DNA of 64,000 nt, from the NCBI RefSeq assembly GCF_038505995.1, contig NZ_CP128414.1, forward strand, positions 372,001-436,000, written 5' to 3'. The number at the start of each line of letters is the position of its first letter. The first letter of the stretch is position 1. A program made the translations under genes and the position numbers. The DNA comes from Candidatus Phytoplasma asteris (lineage in GTDB: Bacteria > Bacillota_I > Bacilli_A > Acholeplasmatales > Acholeplasmataceae). The notes beneath the pieces were generated by a model. The model was not told where the DNA came from and ran no database searches. It saw nothing but the letters and a program-made list of their open reading frames with translations. Shown here piece by piece: positions 18,800 to 30,105 of this stretch.

Positions 18800-19846
18800 T
18801 TATTTAAAAAACCTTCCTTTTGATTTGAAATTAATTGAAATAAATTGATAAATTATTATATTTATTTTTATTGCATTTGTTGTGCAAAAAAGTATAAATT
18901 TAAAAAACAAATGGCAGTTATTTTTTGCAGTTTTAAAAGTGTTTGTTTGTATCTTTTTTGTCAAGGTAAAAATTAATTATTTTTCAAACAAACATTTTTG
19001 CCTTTATTTTAAGGATTTGTAATTAAGGATTTTTAAAGGTTTTCAAAAAAAGATTTTAGGTTTAATTGGTTAAAGTTTTTGTTTTCTTTTAGCAATCATT
19101 TGATGAAAAAACATAACAAAAAAATGCTTATTAAATCTAAAATAACTGCAAATTGTTTTCTTAACTACTCTTTAAGTATAACATATAAAAAAATAAGTGT
19201 TAATATTTTTGCTACTCCCAAAGATAAAAAACAACTAAAAAAAGGAAATCCAAATCCAAAAAGCTAATAAAATTATTACAAAAAAACAACTTCATTATTT
19301 TTTTGAAAACTTATTTTTCAATTGTTTTATTTATTTTAGCCAATAAATATTTGTTGCAATATTTTGTTTTATTTTGCGAAAAAGCCCAAATATCACAAAA
19401 TTTTTACAAAAAGAACAAAAATAATACGTTTTAATTGCAATATTTGATTAAATCGTATACAATTTAAATGTAGCTGTTAATAAATCAAAAAATTCTAAGA
19501 CTAGCATAAAAAGTTTTTTCATAAAAATTTTCATAAAAAAAGATTAGTTAGTTTTTGAAATACCTAAAAATTTACTTAAAATAATAATTTATAATTTGGA
19601 TAAAGACACAAAAAAGACAGTTAAAACAAAAACCAAACTAATCATATTATATTTTATTATTTTTTTTAAACGCTTTGGAACTTTTTCAAGTACACTATTT
19701 TTTTACTTATTAACATTTAACAACTATTTATTTCATTTATTTTAATTTTGACTCGCGCACTCGGATTTATTAAAAAACATTCATCAAACTAATCATTTAA
19801 CAATATTTACAATATTTCAAAAATATAAAGGAGACTTAATTTTAAA
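18800..19846. other. Long intergenic region between divergent MATE and pfkA
   Basis: About 1,050 bases, the longest empty stretch in the housekeeping part. Short TTG-started frames occur (for example 19079-19267) but lack ribosome sites and recognisable content. A promoter-like pair is at 19435-19463. The region may be decayed coding DNA, but nothing could be matched. Confidence 0.55.
19435..19463 (+). promoter_or_regulatory. Candidate promoter upstream of pfkA
   Basis: TTGCAA (19435-19440) and TACAAT (19458-19463) are 17 bases apart, about 380 bases before pfkA. A long leader would be implied, so this is only a weak candidate. Confidence 0.3.
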
Positions 19847-20845
19847 ATGAAAAATGAAAACCAAAAAGCAAAAACAACAACAAAAGAAAACAAAAAAATT
19901 GCTGTGTTAACTTCAGGCGGCGATGCTCCTGGAATGAATGCAGCTATTCGTGCTTTAGTTTTTGAAAGCGCTAAACAAGGATTTGAAGTTTTCGGCGTAA
20001 AAGATGGTTATTTAGGACTTTTTAATAACCAAATCGAAATCTTAAATCCTCAAACATTTCCTCGTGTTCTTAATGTGTCTGGTACTTTTTTGGGAACTTC
20101 TCGTTTTTTAGATTTTCAAAATAATTTAGATGTTCGCAAGCAATGCGCCCAAAATTTAAAAACTTTAGGAATTGATAAATTAGTTGTAATTGGTGGTGAT
20201 GGTTCTTATAAAGGAGCATCCAAATTGCACGAACTTGGCATCAAATGCGTAGGACTGCCAGCCACCATTGACAATGATATTTGTGCCACTGATTTTACTA
20301 TTGGATTTAGCACTGCTCTCAATAATATTGTAGATGCCATTGAAAAATTGCGCGATACTTCTGTTTCTCACAACCGATGCAGTATTATTGAAGTGATGGG
20401 ACGCCACAAAGGGGATTTGGCTTTATTTGGTGGACTTGCTGCAGGAGCAGACGTTATTGTTACTCGCGAAAATCTTTTATCCCAAAAAACTATTTGCCAA
20501 AAAATTAAATCTTTGCGCCAAACAAACCAAAGACATGCTATTGTAGTTGTCACTGAACATATTTTTGATGTTGCAAGTTTAGCCAAAGAGGTAGAAAATT
20601 ACAGTGGTTTCGAAACTAGAGCCCAAGTTTTAGGACACATTCAAAGAGGTGGTAAACCAACTGCAGAAGATCTAGTCCTTGCTTTTAGAATGGGAAGTTA
20701 TGCCGTTTCTTTATTGCAACAAAACATTTTTAATTGTGCTGTTGGCACTTGCGGACTTAATTTGCATTACACTACTTTTGGTGATCTTTTTGAAAAAACT
20801 TATGAAAAAAATGAATTATTTAATGTAGTAGCTAAATTGTTGTAA
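19847..20845 (+). CDS. pfkA: 6-phosphofructokinase
   Basis: PfkA commits fructose-6-phosphate to glycolysis using ATP. The 332-residue protein has TSGGDAPGMNA near the N-terminus (ATP site), VIGGDGSYKGA, the catalytic PATIDNDI loop, and VMGRHKGDLAL and GHIQRGGKPTAEDL. It carries about 18 extra Lys/Thr/Asn-rich residues in front of the usual start (ENQKAKTTTKENKK). The ATG at 19847 is favoured by AAAGGAGAC upstream. It opens the glycolytic cluster pfkA-MATE-pgi-eno-gpmI-carrier-pyk. Confidence 0.97.
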   Translation: MKNENQKAKTTTKENKKIAVLTSGGDAPGMNAAIRALVFESAKQGFEVFGVKDGYLGLFNNQIEILNPQTFPRVLNVSGTFLGTSRFLDFQNNLDVRKQCAQNLKTLGIDKLVVIGGDGSYKGASKLHELGIKCVGLPATIDNDICATDFTIGFSTALNNIVDAIEKLRDTSVSHNRCSIIEVMGRHKGDLALFGGLAAGADVIVTRENLLSQKTICQKIKSLRQTNQRHAIVVVTEHIFDVASLAKEVENYSGFETRAQVLGHIQRGGKPTAEDLVLAFRMGSYAVSLLQQNIFNCAVGTCGLNLHYTTFGDLFEKTYEKNELFNVVAKLL

Positions 20846-20968
20846 AATGATTGTAGAATAAAATATTGTATTTATCAAAATTAATTTTTGTACTTCCAAA
20901 TCCCAAACCCCAAATAAATTACAATTGATTTTGATATAAATACTAAAAAAATAAAACGGAGTATATTT

Positions 20969-22474
20969 ATGTCTATTGAAAAAAATCATTTGCCACACCC
21001 TTCCAAACCTGCCAACCAAACCCCTAAATCATTTAAAAGACCTATTTGGATCAATTTAATTATTCTTACTTTTCCCATTGCTATTTATTTGTTATTTCAA
21101 CAATTATCCGTATCCATTGATTTTTATATTATTGGGAACCAACCCAATTCCAGCACCAATTTAGATAAAACCATCTCTTATATGGCACAAATTAAAAAAA
21201 TTTTGCAAAGTGTTTCTACAGCTTTAGGTGGAGCAAGTGTTATTTTAGTAGCTAGAGAATACAAAAAAAAGAATTTTACTAAAGCCAAACAATACGCTAC
21301 CCTAGCTTTTTTATTGGCAATTATTTCTTCTTTATTCTTTTTAGTGGTTTTGGGTTTAGGTGTCCTTTTACCAGCTCCATTTGGAGATATATTTTTAAAT
21401 AAAAGTTATCATAGCCAAAATGGACTTACATATTATTATCTTATTTTAATTACTTTTGTAGCTATTACTATGAATGCAGTTTTTATTGGATTAGAACGCG
21501 CCAAGGAAAAAACTAGATTTGTCTTAATCCTTAATATTTGTCTTATTATTACAAGAATTAGTATTTCTTTTGCTTTTAAAGCAATCAAACAAAATCAAGT
21601 TAATTTAATTGATTTAGCCCTAGCTGATTTAATTGCTAATTTATTGCTTACTTTGGTAACTTTTTATTGTATGTTTAGTTCTAAAAATATTTTTAAGTTG
21701 CAATTTAAAAACCTAGTCTTTTCTAAACGCACAGTAAAAACTATCCTGAAATTAGCAGTAACATTAATTATTGCCAAATCTACTTATGAAATTGGTAAAC
21801 TCATTATTCTTGCTATGATAGACAGTTATTTTACCAAAGATCAAGAAAACTTAGTAGATATTTTTGGATTTGTTATGGCAGTTAATGGTATTTTTTATGC
21901 TATTTCTAATTCTTTTGAAGATAGTCAATCTGCTATGGTATCTCAAAGTGTTACTTTTCAAAGCAATAGCAAAACTTTTAAAATCTTTAAAAATGTTGTT
22001 GTAATTACTCTTATTATAGGAATTATTGGAGTATTTATAAATCAATTTTGTGGTGAACAATTATTGCGTGCCTTAAAACCTGAAAAAGTTTTTACCACAC
22101 AAAAAATAACATCCTTTAAAGAAATCCTTAATTGGGAACAAACTTCTTTGTTTTTTTCTGTATGGACTACTTTAATGATGGGTTATGTCGCATCTTATAA
22201 GAAAAATGCTAATCTTATTTTTGTAATTAATCTTTTAAGAGTTGTTTTAAGAATAACTATTTTATGGTTTTTGCATGACATTTTGCCCCAATTAAAAGAT
22301 GTTTCAATTCCTGATGCTACTCAATGTGGTTTAAGTACTTTTGGAAGCAATATTATTGTCTTTTTGACAACTACTTATTTATTTGTATCTTTTTTGCGTC
22401 AAAACAAAACCAACCAAACCCCGCGTTTTAAGAAAAATAAAAATAATGCTTTGCAAACCAAAATTATTAAATAA
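20969..22474 (+). CDS. Second MATE-family efflux protein
   Basis: A 501-residue MATE-type protein with about twelve membrane segments. It shares features with the gene at 17204: an early ILTFPIAIYLLFQQ helix, ASVILVAREYKKKN after helix 2, and TILKLAVTLIIAKSTYEIGK at the start of the second half, matching the same position in the other protein. The two are therefore old paralogues rather than a recent copy. The start has ACGGAGT upstream. It lies between pfkA and pgi and may be co-transcribed with them. The substrate is unknown. Confidence 0.85.
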   Translation: MSIEKNHLPHPSKPANQTPKSFKRPIWINLIILTFPIAIYLLFQQLSVSIDFYIIGNQPNSSTNLDKTISYMAQIKKILQSVSTALGGASVILVAREYKKKNFTKAKQYATLAFLLAIISSLFFLVVLGLGVLLPAPFGDIFLNKSYHSQNGLTYYYLILITFVAITMNAVFIGLERAKEKTRFVLILNICLIITRISISFAFKAIKQNQVNLIDLALADLIANLLLTLVTFYCMFSSKNIFKLQFKNLVFSKRTVKTILKLAVTLIIAKSTYEIGKLIILAMIDSYFTKDQENLVDIFGFVMAVNGIFYAISNSFEDSQSAMVSQSVTFQSNSKTFKIFKNVVVITLIIGIIGVFINQFCGEQLLRALKPEKVFTTQKITSFKEILNWEQTSLFFSVWTTLMMGYVASYKKNANLIFVINLLRVVLRITILWFLHDILPQLKDVSIPDATQCGLSTFGSNIIVFLTTTYLFVSFLRQNKTNQTPRFKKNKNNALQTKIIK

Positions 22475-22596
22475 AAATTAATACAATACTGAAAAACATT
22501 TAAAAATATTTAAACATTTAATAAATGAGAATAAAATATTTAATAAATTATAACAAAGCACCAAATAATAAATAATAAAAGGAGTAAAATTACACA

Positions 22597-23877
22597 ATGT
22601 TGAAATTAAACCTTGAAGGGATTTATAATTTTTTAGATTGGCACAATTATGCCCAAACTTTTGCCCCTCAAATCAAAGTCATACACCAAAAATTACATCA
22701 AGACCAACAACTAAAAGAAAAATATTTGGGTTGGTTAGAACTACCCTTACATTTTGATTTCCAAGAACTTGAAAAAATGAAACAACTAAAAAATTCCCAC
22801 CCCAATTTAGATGTTTTAGTAGTAATTGGCATTGGAGGCTCTTATTTGGGAGCCAAAGCAGGAATTGAATTTTTGCAAACGCCCTTTAAAAAAACTAAGC
22901 CAGAAATTCTTTTTGCAGGTCATCAAGCATCAGGCAATCACTTAACTAATTTGCTCCATTATCTTAAAGACAAAAATTGGGCAATTAATGTTATTTCAAA
23001 ATCAGGTATCACTTTGGAACCAGCCCTTGCTTTTAGAATCTTGAAAAAAGAAATAGAAGAAAAATACGGCAAACAACTTGCCAAAAATCGTATTTTTGTA
23101 ACCACTGACAGCCAAAAAGGCGTTTTGTTAAATTTAGCCCTTAAAGAAGGTTATCAAACATTTGTTATTCCTGATTCTGTGGGTGGAAGATTTAGTGTTT
23201 TTACAAGCGTAGGCATCCTTCCTTTTGTTTTTGCTAATTTAGATGTTGTCTCAATGATGAAAGGCGCTTTGCAAGCTTATCACGACACTTTTCAAGAAGA
23301 CCTTTTTCAAAATCAAGCCTATCAGTACGCTTTAGCAAGGTATTTGCTTCACACCCAACAAAACAAAAAAATGGAACTATTGGTAAGTTACGAACCGCAT
23401 CTCCTTTCTTTTTCGGAATGGTGGAAACAATTATTTGCTGAATCTGAGGGCAAAGAAGAAAAAGGGCTTTTTGTAGGAGCCACCAACAATTCTACTGATC
23501 TACATTCCTTAGGGCAATTTATCCAAGAAGGCACCAAAATGCTTTTTGAAACAGTTTTAAATGTTACATCAATAAAAGATGATTGCGTTGTTCCTCACAT
23601 TCCAAACGAACTTGATAATCTTAATTATGTAGCTGGAAAAACTTATTCACAAATTAATCAAAAAATTCTTCAAGCCACTAAACAAGCCCACATTGAAGGC
23701 AAAGTTCCTAATTTAGAAATTGTCATTCCTACTTTGGATGCATATCATTTTGGATATTTAGCGTATTTTTTCCAAAAAGCTTGTGCAATGTCAGGTTCGT
23801 TGTTAGGAATTAACCCTTTTAATCAACCCGGAGTAGAAATATACAAACAAAAAATGTTTGCTTTATTAAAGTCATAA
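22597..23877 (+). CDS. pgi: Glucose-6-phosphate isomerase
   Basis: Pgi interconverts glucose-6-phosphate and fructose-6-phosphate. The 426-residue protein is of the short Firmicute type and has VIGIGGSYLGAKA, ISKSGITLEPALAFR, the GGRFSVFTSVGILP sugar-phosphate motif, and SLLGINPFNQPGVE at the C-terminus. The ribosome site AAAAGGAGT is strong. It continues the glycolytic cluster and is followed by eno after 168 bases. Confidence 0.97.
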   Translation: MLKLNLEGIYNFLDWHNYAQTFAPQIKVIHQKLHQDQQLKEKYLGWLELPLHFDFQELEKMKQLKNSHPNLDVLVVIGIGGSYLGAKAGIEFLQTPFKKTKPEILFAGHQASGNHLTNLLHYLKDKNWAINVISKSGITLEPALAFRILKKEIEEKYGKQLAKNRIFVTTDSQKGVLLNLALKEGYQTFVIPDSVGGRFSVFTSVGILPFVFANLDVVSMMKGALQAYHDTFQEDLFQNQAYQYALARYLLHTQQNKKMELLVSYEPHLLSFSEWWKQLFAESEGKEEKGLFVGATNNSTDLHSLGQFIQEGTKMLFETVLNVTSIKDDCVVPHIPNELDNLNYVAGKTYSQINQKILQATKQAHIEGKVPNLEIVIPTLDAYHFGYLAYFFQKACAMSGSLLGINPFNQPGVEIYKQKMFALLKS

Positions 23878-23946
23878 TTGCAATTATTACAAAAATATTC
23901 ATTTATTACACATTAAAATACATTTTTTAGCAAAAAACCATTATAA

Positions 23947-25338
<1,392 letters not shown>

Positions 25339-25412
25339 ATCCCAATTAAACACAAAACAAAAGTGATTTAATAATACAAACAATACAAAAACAAAATAAC
25401 ATTATTATTGAC

Positions 25413-25439
25413 AAGACCATCGTTTAAGATGTTCTTTTG
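25413..25439 (+). terminator. Possible hairpin between eno and gpmI
   Basis: AAGACCATC (25413-25421) pairs with GATGTTCTT (25428-25436) with one mismatch, followed by only a few T. It may be a weak terminator for eno or an RNA structure before gpmI. Confidence 0.3.
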
Positions 25440-25458
25440 AGGTAAGGAGTTTGGGAAT

Positions 25459-26997
25459 ATGACTAAAAAATTTGTAGGATTAATTATTTTAGATGGCTTA
25501 GGCTTAACCGACCAAAAAGAAAATAACGCTTTTCATTTGGCAAAGACTCCCTATCTAGATTATCTTTTAAAAAACTTTCCCAATACCACTCTTAAAGCCT
25601 CAGGTGAAGAAGTGGGTCTTCCCCAAGGTCAAATGGGAAATAGTGAAGTAGGACACCTTAATTTAGGAGCAGGAAGAGTTGTTTATCAATCGCTTACTCA
25701 AATTAATAAAGCTATTCGTGATAAATCTTTTTTCACCAACAAACAATTTCTTCAAGCCATCGAACATGTTAAAAAAAACAACAGTAAAATGCATCTTTTA
25801 GGACTTATCTCTGATGGAGGAATTCATTCTCATTTAGATCATTTTAAAGCTTTATTTGATTTATTAAAAGAAAACAATTTAGCAAACAACACCTTTTTAC
25901 ACGCTTTTACTGATGGAAGAGACACAAGTCCTCATTCAGGTATTAACTACATTAAAGACCTTCTTGATTATGGCTTTAATATTGCTTCTGTTGTTGGTAG
26001 ATATTATGCTCTTGACCGTGATAACAATTGGAACCGCATTAATTTAGTCTATAATATGCTTACATCCAAACAAGCTCCTGTTATTGACTTGCCATTAGAA
26101 AACACTATACAAAATTTTTATAATCAAGGCATTACAGATGAATTTATCACTCCTTTTATTACCAATCCAAATGGTTTAATTAATGATAATGATGCAGTTA
26201 TTTTTGTTAATTTTCGTCCTGACCGTGCCATGCGTCTTGCAACTGCTCTATCTAATCCTTGTGCTACTAATGCTTTTTGTTCTGAGGGTAAAACCAATTT
26301 TTGCGGTACTAAATTATTAAATAATCTTTTTTTAGTAACAATGACTAAATACAGCGCTCAAGTTAAAAGTGTAGTTGCTTTTGAAAAAATAACTCTAAAA
26401 AATATTTATGGTGAAGTAATTGCCAATTTAGGAATGCACCAACTAAGAATTGCAGAAACTGAAAAATATCCTCATGTAACTTTTTTCTTTGATGGTGGCA
26501 AGGAACTGCAATTAAAAAATGCAGATAGAATCTTAATTCCTTCTCCCAAAGTAAAAACTTATGATCTTAAACCCGAAATGAGTGCTTTAGAAATTACCAC
26601 CCATGCTAAAACTGCTATTTTATCTGGTAAATACGATACTTTAATTCTTAATTTTGCAAATCCTGATATGGTAGGACATACTGGTTTTTTAGATGCTACC
26701 ATTAAAGCGATTCAAACAGTAGACAGCTGTCTTAAAGAAGTTTTAAATGCCATTTTTGCAGTTAAAGGCAAAGCCTGTATTGTAGCAGATCATGGAAATG
26801 CCGAACAAATGACAGATAACCAAGGAAATCCACACACAGCTCATACCACTAATTTAGTTCCTTTCATCGTTACAGATAAAAATGTTGTCTTAAAACCGGG
26901 GTCTTTATGTGATGTTGCACCCACAATGCTAGATTTATTAGAAATTAAAAAACCTCAAGAAATGAAAGGAAATAGTTTAATTAAAAAACTAGTTTAA
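25459..26997 (+). CDS. gpmI: Phosphoglycerate mutase, cofactor-independent
   Basis: GpmI interconverts 3- and 2-phosphoglycerate with a Mn2+-bound phosphoserine. The 512-residue protein has the alkaline-phosphatase-fold signatures: LDGLGL with the first metal Asp, the active Ser62 in QMGNSEVGHLNLG, SDGGIHSH, HAFTDGRDTSP, NFRPDRAMRL, NFANPDMVGHTG and VADHGNAEQM. All expected metal ligands appear present. The ribosome site GTAAGGAG lies well upstream of the ATG. It follows eno in the glycolytic cluster. Confidence 0.97.
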   Translation: MTKKFVGLIILDGLGLTDQKENNAFHLAKTPYLDYLLKNFPNTTLKASGEEVGLPQGQMGNSEVGHLNLGAGRVVYQSLTQINKAIRDKSFFTNKQFLQAIEHVKKNNSKMHLLGLISDGGIHSHLDHFKALFDLLKENNLANNTFLHAFTDGRDTSPHSGINYIKDLLDYGFNIASVVGRYYALDRDNNWNRINLVYNMLTSKQAPVIDLPLENTIQNFYNQGITDEFITPFITNPNGLINDNDAVIFVNFRPDRAMRLATALSNPCATNAFCSEGKTNFCGTKLLNNLFLVTMTKYSAQVKSVVAFEKITLKNIYGEVIANLGMHQLRIAETEKYPHVTFFFDGGKELQLKNADRILIPSPKVKTYDLKPEMSALEITTHAKTAILSGKYDTLILNFANPDMVGHTGFLDATIKAIQTVDSCLKEVLNAIFAVKGKACIVADHGNAEQMTDNQGNPHTAHTTNLVPFIVTDKNVVLKPGSLCDVAPTMLDLLEIKKPQEMKGNSLIKKLV

Positions 26998-27199
26998 TCA
27001 TTAACTTTATTATTTAAGAATACCATAATTAATTATTTAAGTGATTTTGATTACTTATTTAGCTAATAATTTTGAAAATAAAAAATCACAAAAAACAATT
27101 TATTAACCATTTATTTATAACTTTATTATTTATATTACATCATATTTATGAATTTATTAGTTATTTTATTTTTTTTGTGTAGAATCGGAGTAAATTATA

Positions 27200-28567
27200 A
27201 TGAAAAAAGACAAACAAATAAAGATTTTTGGGTTTCACCCTTTAATGTTTCTTTTTTTTGTAGCTGTTTGTGCTTTACATCTTTTTGCAGTTAAAGAATG
27301 GGGAATAAAAAAATTATATCACCCTCTTTTAACCCCTTTATTTATTATTTTTGTCTTAGGATATGGTCTTAATTTTATTGGTGATAGTGTCCCTTATTTA
27401 AATAAAATAGGATTAGGATTTTTGCTTTGTATTTTTGTTCCTTCTTATTTAGTTTATAAAGGATGGATACCGCAAGATTTAGCAAACAAATGTAATGAAA
27501 ATTTTTTCAGTACAAAAACACCAAATAATCATTTAGGATCTGATTTTGCTAACTTTTTTATAACTTGTGTTATTGCTGGAAGTATTTTAAGTGTTGATAG
27601 AAATTTATTAAAAAGATCGCTTTCTAAGTTTCTTCCTTTAACATTAATTGTTTGTTTAGTAGCTATTTTAAGTGTTGGTTTTGTAGGATTCTTATTTAAT
27701 TATCAAAAACCAGAAGGGTTTAGCACTCAAGGTTCCTTTTTAGACTCTATTTTTTATGTAGCTGTTCCGTTAACAAATGGAGGAACTAATTTAGGTATTA
27801 ATGGTTTTGCAAATGGTATTTATAAAGATGCTTTTCCTCAATTAGATCAAAAAACTATTAGAACAGCAATTATAGTGCCTTTAATTATGGCTAGATGTTT
27901 AAGTATTTTATTTGCTGGCTTAATGTATGTTATTTTTGATAAAACTAAATTTAGTGGTAAAGGAAAATTAGAATACAAAAACAATAAACTTACACCCAAA
28001 CCAACAGAGAAAAAAACTCCTTTAGAATATAAAAATATTGGTATGGGTTTAACGATGATTTTTGTATTATTTAGTTTAAGTGGTCTTTTAAATAAATTAT
28101 TATGGGGTTATTTAGAATCGTTAGTTTATTTTATTCTTTTCTTAATTTTGATTAGAGTTTTTAATTTATTATCACAAGAAAATCAAAGTCATATTTCTCA
28201 AGCAGGACAAGTAATATCTAAAAATTTCACTACTCCTATTTTAGCAGGTTTGGGAATGACAGTTAAATGGCAACAATTAATGGGAGGAATAAAACAAATA
28301 CCTGTTTTAACTATGGTTTTAACTGCTTTATTGGTAGTTGTTTTAGTATCCTTTGTTCTTGCTAAAGCTTTGGGTTTTTATCCTTTTGAAACATCTCTTA
28401 CAGCTGGTTTAGGTGCTTTAAGTGTAGGAGGAACTGGACATTTAGGAATAATGTCAATAAGTAAAAGAGACAATTTATTACCTTTTATTATGATTGCTAC
28501 TAGAATTATTGGACCTATTATCTATACTTTGGCTTATTTCTTATTTAAATTTTTTTATATGTCATAA
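27200..28567 (+). CDS. 2-hydroxycarboxylate (malate/citrate) transporter
   Basis: A 455-residue, highly hydrophobic protein with about eleven membrane segments. Two glycine-rich loop motifs, NGGTNLG near residue 193 and VGGTGHLG near residue 410, stand in equivalent positions of the two halves, as in the 2HCT family (CitS/MleP/MaeN). These carriers import malate or citrate with Na+ or H+, or exchange it for lactate. Phytoplasmas are thought to use plant malate, so malate is the likely substrate, but the sequence does not prove it. The gene lies between gpmI and pyk, next to the pyruvate node. Confidence 0.85.
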   Translation: MKKDKQIKIFGFHPLMFLFFVAVCALHLFAVKEWGIKKLYHPLLTPLFIIFVLGYGLNFIGDSVPYLNKIGLGFLLCIFVPSYLVYKGWIPQDLANKCNENFFSTKTPNNHLGSDFANFFITCVIAGSILSVDRNLLKRSLSKFLPLTLIVCLVAILSVGFVGFLFNYQKPEGFSTQGSFLDSIFYVAVPLTNGGTNLGINGFANGIYKDAFPQLDQKTIRTAIIVPLIMARCLSILFAGLMYVIFDKTKFSGKGKLEYKNNKLTPKPTEKKTPLEYKNIGMGLTMIFVLFSLSGLLNKLLWGYLESLVYFILFLILIRVFNLLSQENQSHISQAGQVISKNFTTPILAGLGMTVKWQQLMGGIKQIPVLTMVLTALLVVVLVSFVLAKALGFYPFETSLTAGLGALSVGGTGHLGIMSISKRDNLLPFIMIATRIIGPIIYTLAYFLFKFFYMS

Positions 28568-28635
28568 TGTCATAATTTAACTAATTTTGACAATCATTTT
28601 TATATTTTAAAAAACAAAAAAGGATATAGTTATTC

Positions 28636-29976
28636 ATGAACAAAACTAAAATAATTTGTACCTTAGGACCTGCTTCTTATGATAAAAACATTTTACAAGC
28701 CTTAATTCAAACAGGTTTGAATGTAGCAAGATTTAATTTTTCTCACGCTCAATACGAACAAACTAAACTTTTAATGAAAACCATTAAAACTATTAGCGAT
28801 AAATTAGACAAAAACACAGGACTTATGTTAGATACTAAAGGACCTGAAATTAGAACTCACGAATTTGATGGTGTAGTAACAATTCAAAAAGATTCTGAAG
28901 TAAAAATATCTATGACAGAAGTTTTAGGTAATGCTAAACTTTTTTCAGTTAGTTATTCTAATTTATACAATGAATTAAAAGTTGGCGATATGGTTAATAT
29001 TGATGATGGATACTTATCTTTGGAAGTTGTAGGCAAAGACGAAGCCAAACAACAATTAGTTACTAAAGCCAAAAATACTCACTCCATCAAATCTCGTAGA
29101 GGTGTAAATGTTCCTAAAGTTAATTTAGAAATGGATTTTATTTCTCCTAAAGATTATCAAGATATTGTTTTTGCTGCCCAACAAGATTTTGATTATATTG
29201 CTGCTTCATTTGTTAGAAGAGCTCAAGATGTCAAAGATATTAGAAAAATTTTACAAGAACAAGGAAATTCCAACATCCAAATTATTTCTAAAATAGAAAA
29301 TCAAGAAGGTGTTGATAATTTAGAAGAAATCATTCAAGAATCAGACGGTATTATGGTTGCAAGAGGTGATTTAGGAATAGAAGTTGATGGTGAATTAGTA
29401 CCACTTTACCAAACACGTATGATTACTAAATGTTTAGAATACGGCAAACCAGTTGTAGTAGCTACTCAAATGTTAGAATCTATGCAAAGAAATCCGCGTC
29501 CAACCAAAGCTGAAACTTCTGATGTCTTTAATGCAGTTAGAGAAGGCACCACCTTTACTATGCTATCGGGCGAAAGTGCTTCAGGTGAATATCCTGTAGA
29601 AGCTGTAACTTATATGAAAAAAATTAATTATCAAGCTGAAAAAGTAGTTAATTATCAAGCTTTATCACAAGTATACCAACCTAAAAACTCCAAAGAAAAC
29701 CTTTTATTAAGTGCTGTGGAATTGGCTTTACGCACCGATGTTAAAGCAATTGTTGTCTATGACTTAAAAGATGCTTATAATGTTTCTAAATTTCATCCAT
29801 CCGTTCCTGTTTTGGCTTTAGTTAAAACTGAACAAGAAGCTCGTCGTTTAGTACTAAATTTTGGGGTTTGTCCTTTTGTTTCTGAAACCAAATTACAAAC
29901 TAAATTGGAAGAACTTACCCAAAATCAAAGTAGTAATTGTCTTGTTGTTAAAGATGGGATGCTTTATTTTAAATAA
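28636..29976 (+). CDS. pyk: Pyruvate kinase
   Basis: Pyruvate kinase makes ATP and pyruvate from phosphoenolpyruvate, a key ATP source in an organism thought to lack oxidative phosphorylation. The 446-residue protein has KIICTLGPAS, ARFNFSHA, the LDTKGPEIRTH loop, ISKIENQEGVDN with the active lysine, MVARGDLGIEV and LSGESASGEYP. It has a shortened C-terminal domain but is otherwise complete, and lacks the extra PEP-utilising domain found in many Firmicutes. AAAAAGGAT precedes the start. A strong bidirectional terminator follows. Confidence 0.97.
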   Translation: MNKTKIICTLGPASYDKNILQALIQTGLNVARFNFSHAQYEQTKLLMKTIKTISDKLDKNTGLMLDTKGPEIRTHEFDGVVTIQKDSEVKISMTEVLGNAKLFSVSYSNLYNELKVGDMVNIDDGYLSLEVVGKDEAKQQLVTKAKNTHSIKSRRGVNVPKVNLEMDFISPKDYQDIVFAAQQDFDYIAASFVRRAQDVKDIRKILQEQGNSNIQIISKIENQEGVDNLEEIIQESDGIMVARGDLGIEVDGELVPLYQTRMITKCLEYGKPVVVATQMLESMQRNPRPTKAETSDVFNAVREGTTFTMLSGESASGEYPVEAVTYMKKINYQAEKVVNYQALSQVYQPKNSKENLLLSAVELALRTDVKAIVVYDLKDAYNVSKFHPSVPVLALVKTEQEARRLVLNFGVCPFVSETKLQTKLEELTQNQSSNCLVVKDGMLYFK

Positions 29977-30065
29977 TAACATTAAATAACAACGAACCAA
30001 ACATACATCAAAAAAACATTCAAATTATAATTTAGGTAGTTATTACCTCATATTTTATATTAAAA

Positions 30066-30105
30066 AAACAGTAGATTGCAAATTCAATCTACTGTTTATT
30101 TTTTT
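30066..30105. terminator. Bidirectional terminator between pyk and converging gene
   Basis: AAACAGTAGATTG and CAATCTACTGTTT form a perfect 13-pair stem around a six-base loop, with A7 and T7 runs on either side. It overlaps the stop of the minus-strand gene by two bases. Confidence 0.9.

Noticed and set aside
19079-19267. 62-codon frame in the long intergenic region before pfkA
   Set aside because: TTG start, no ribosome site, low-complexity Lys/Asn content.
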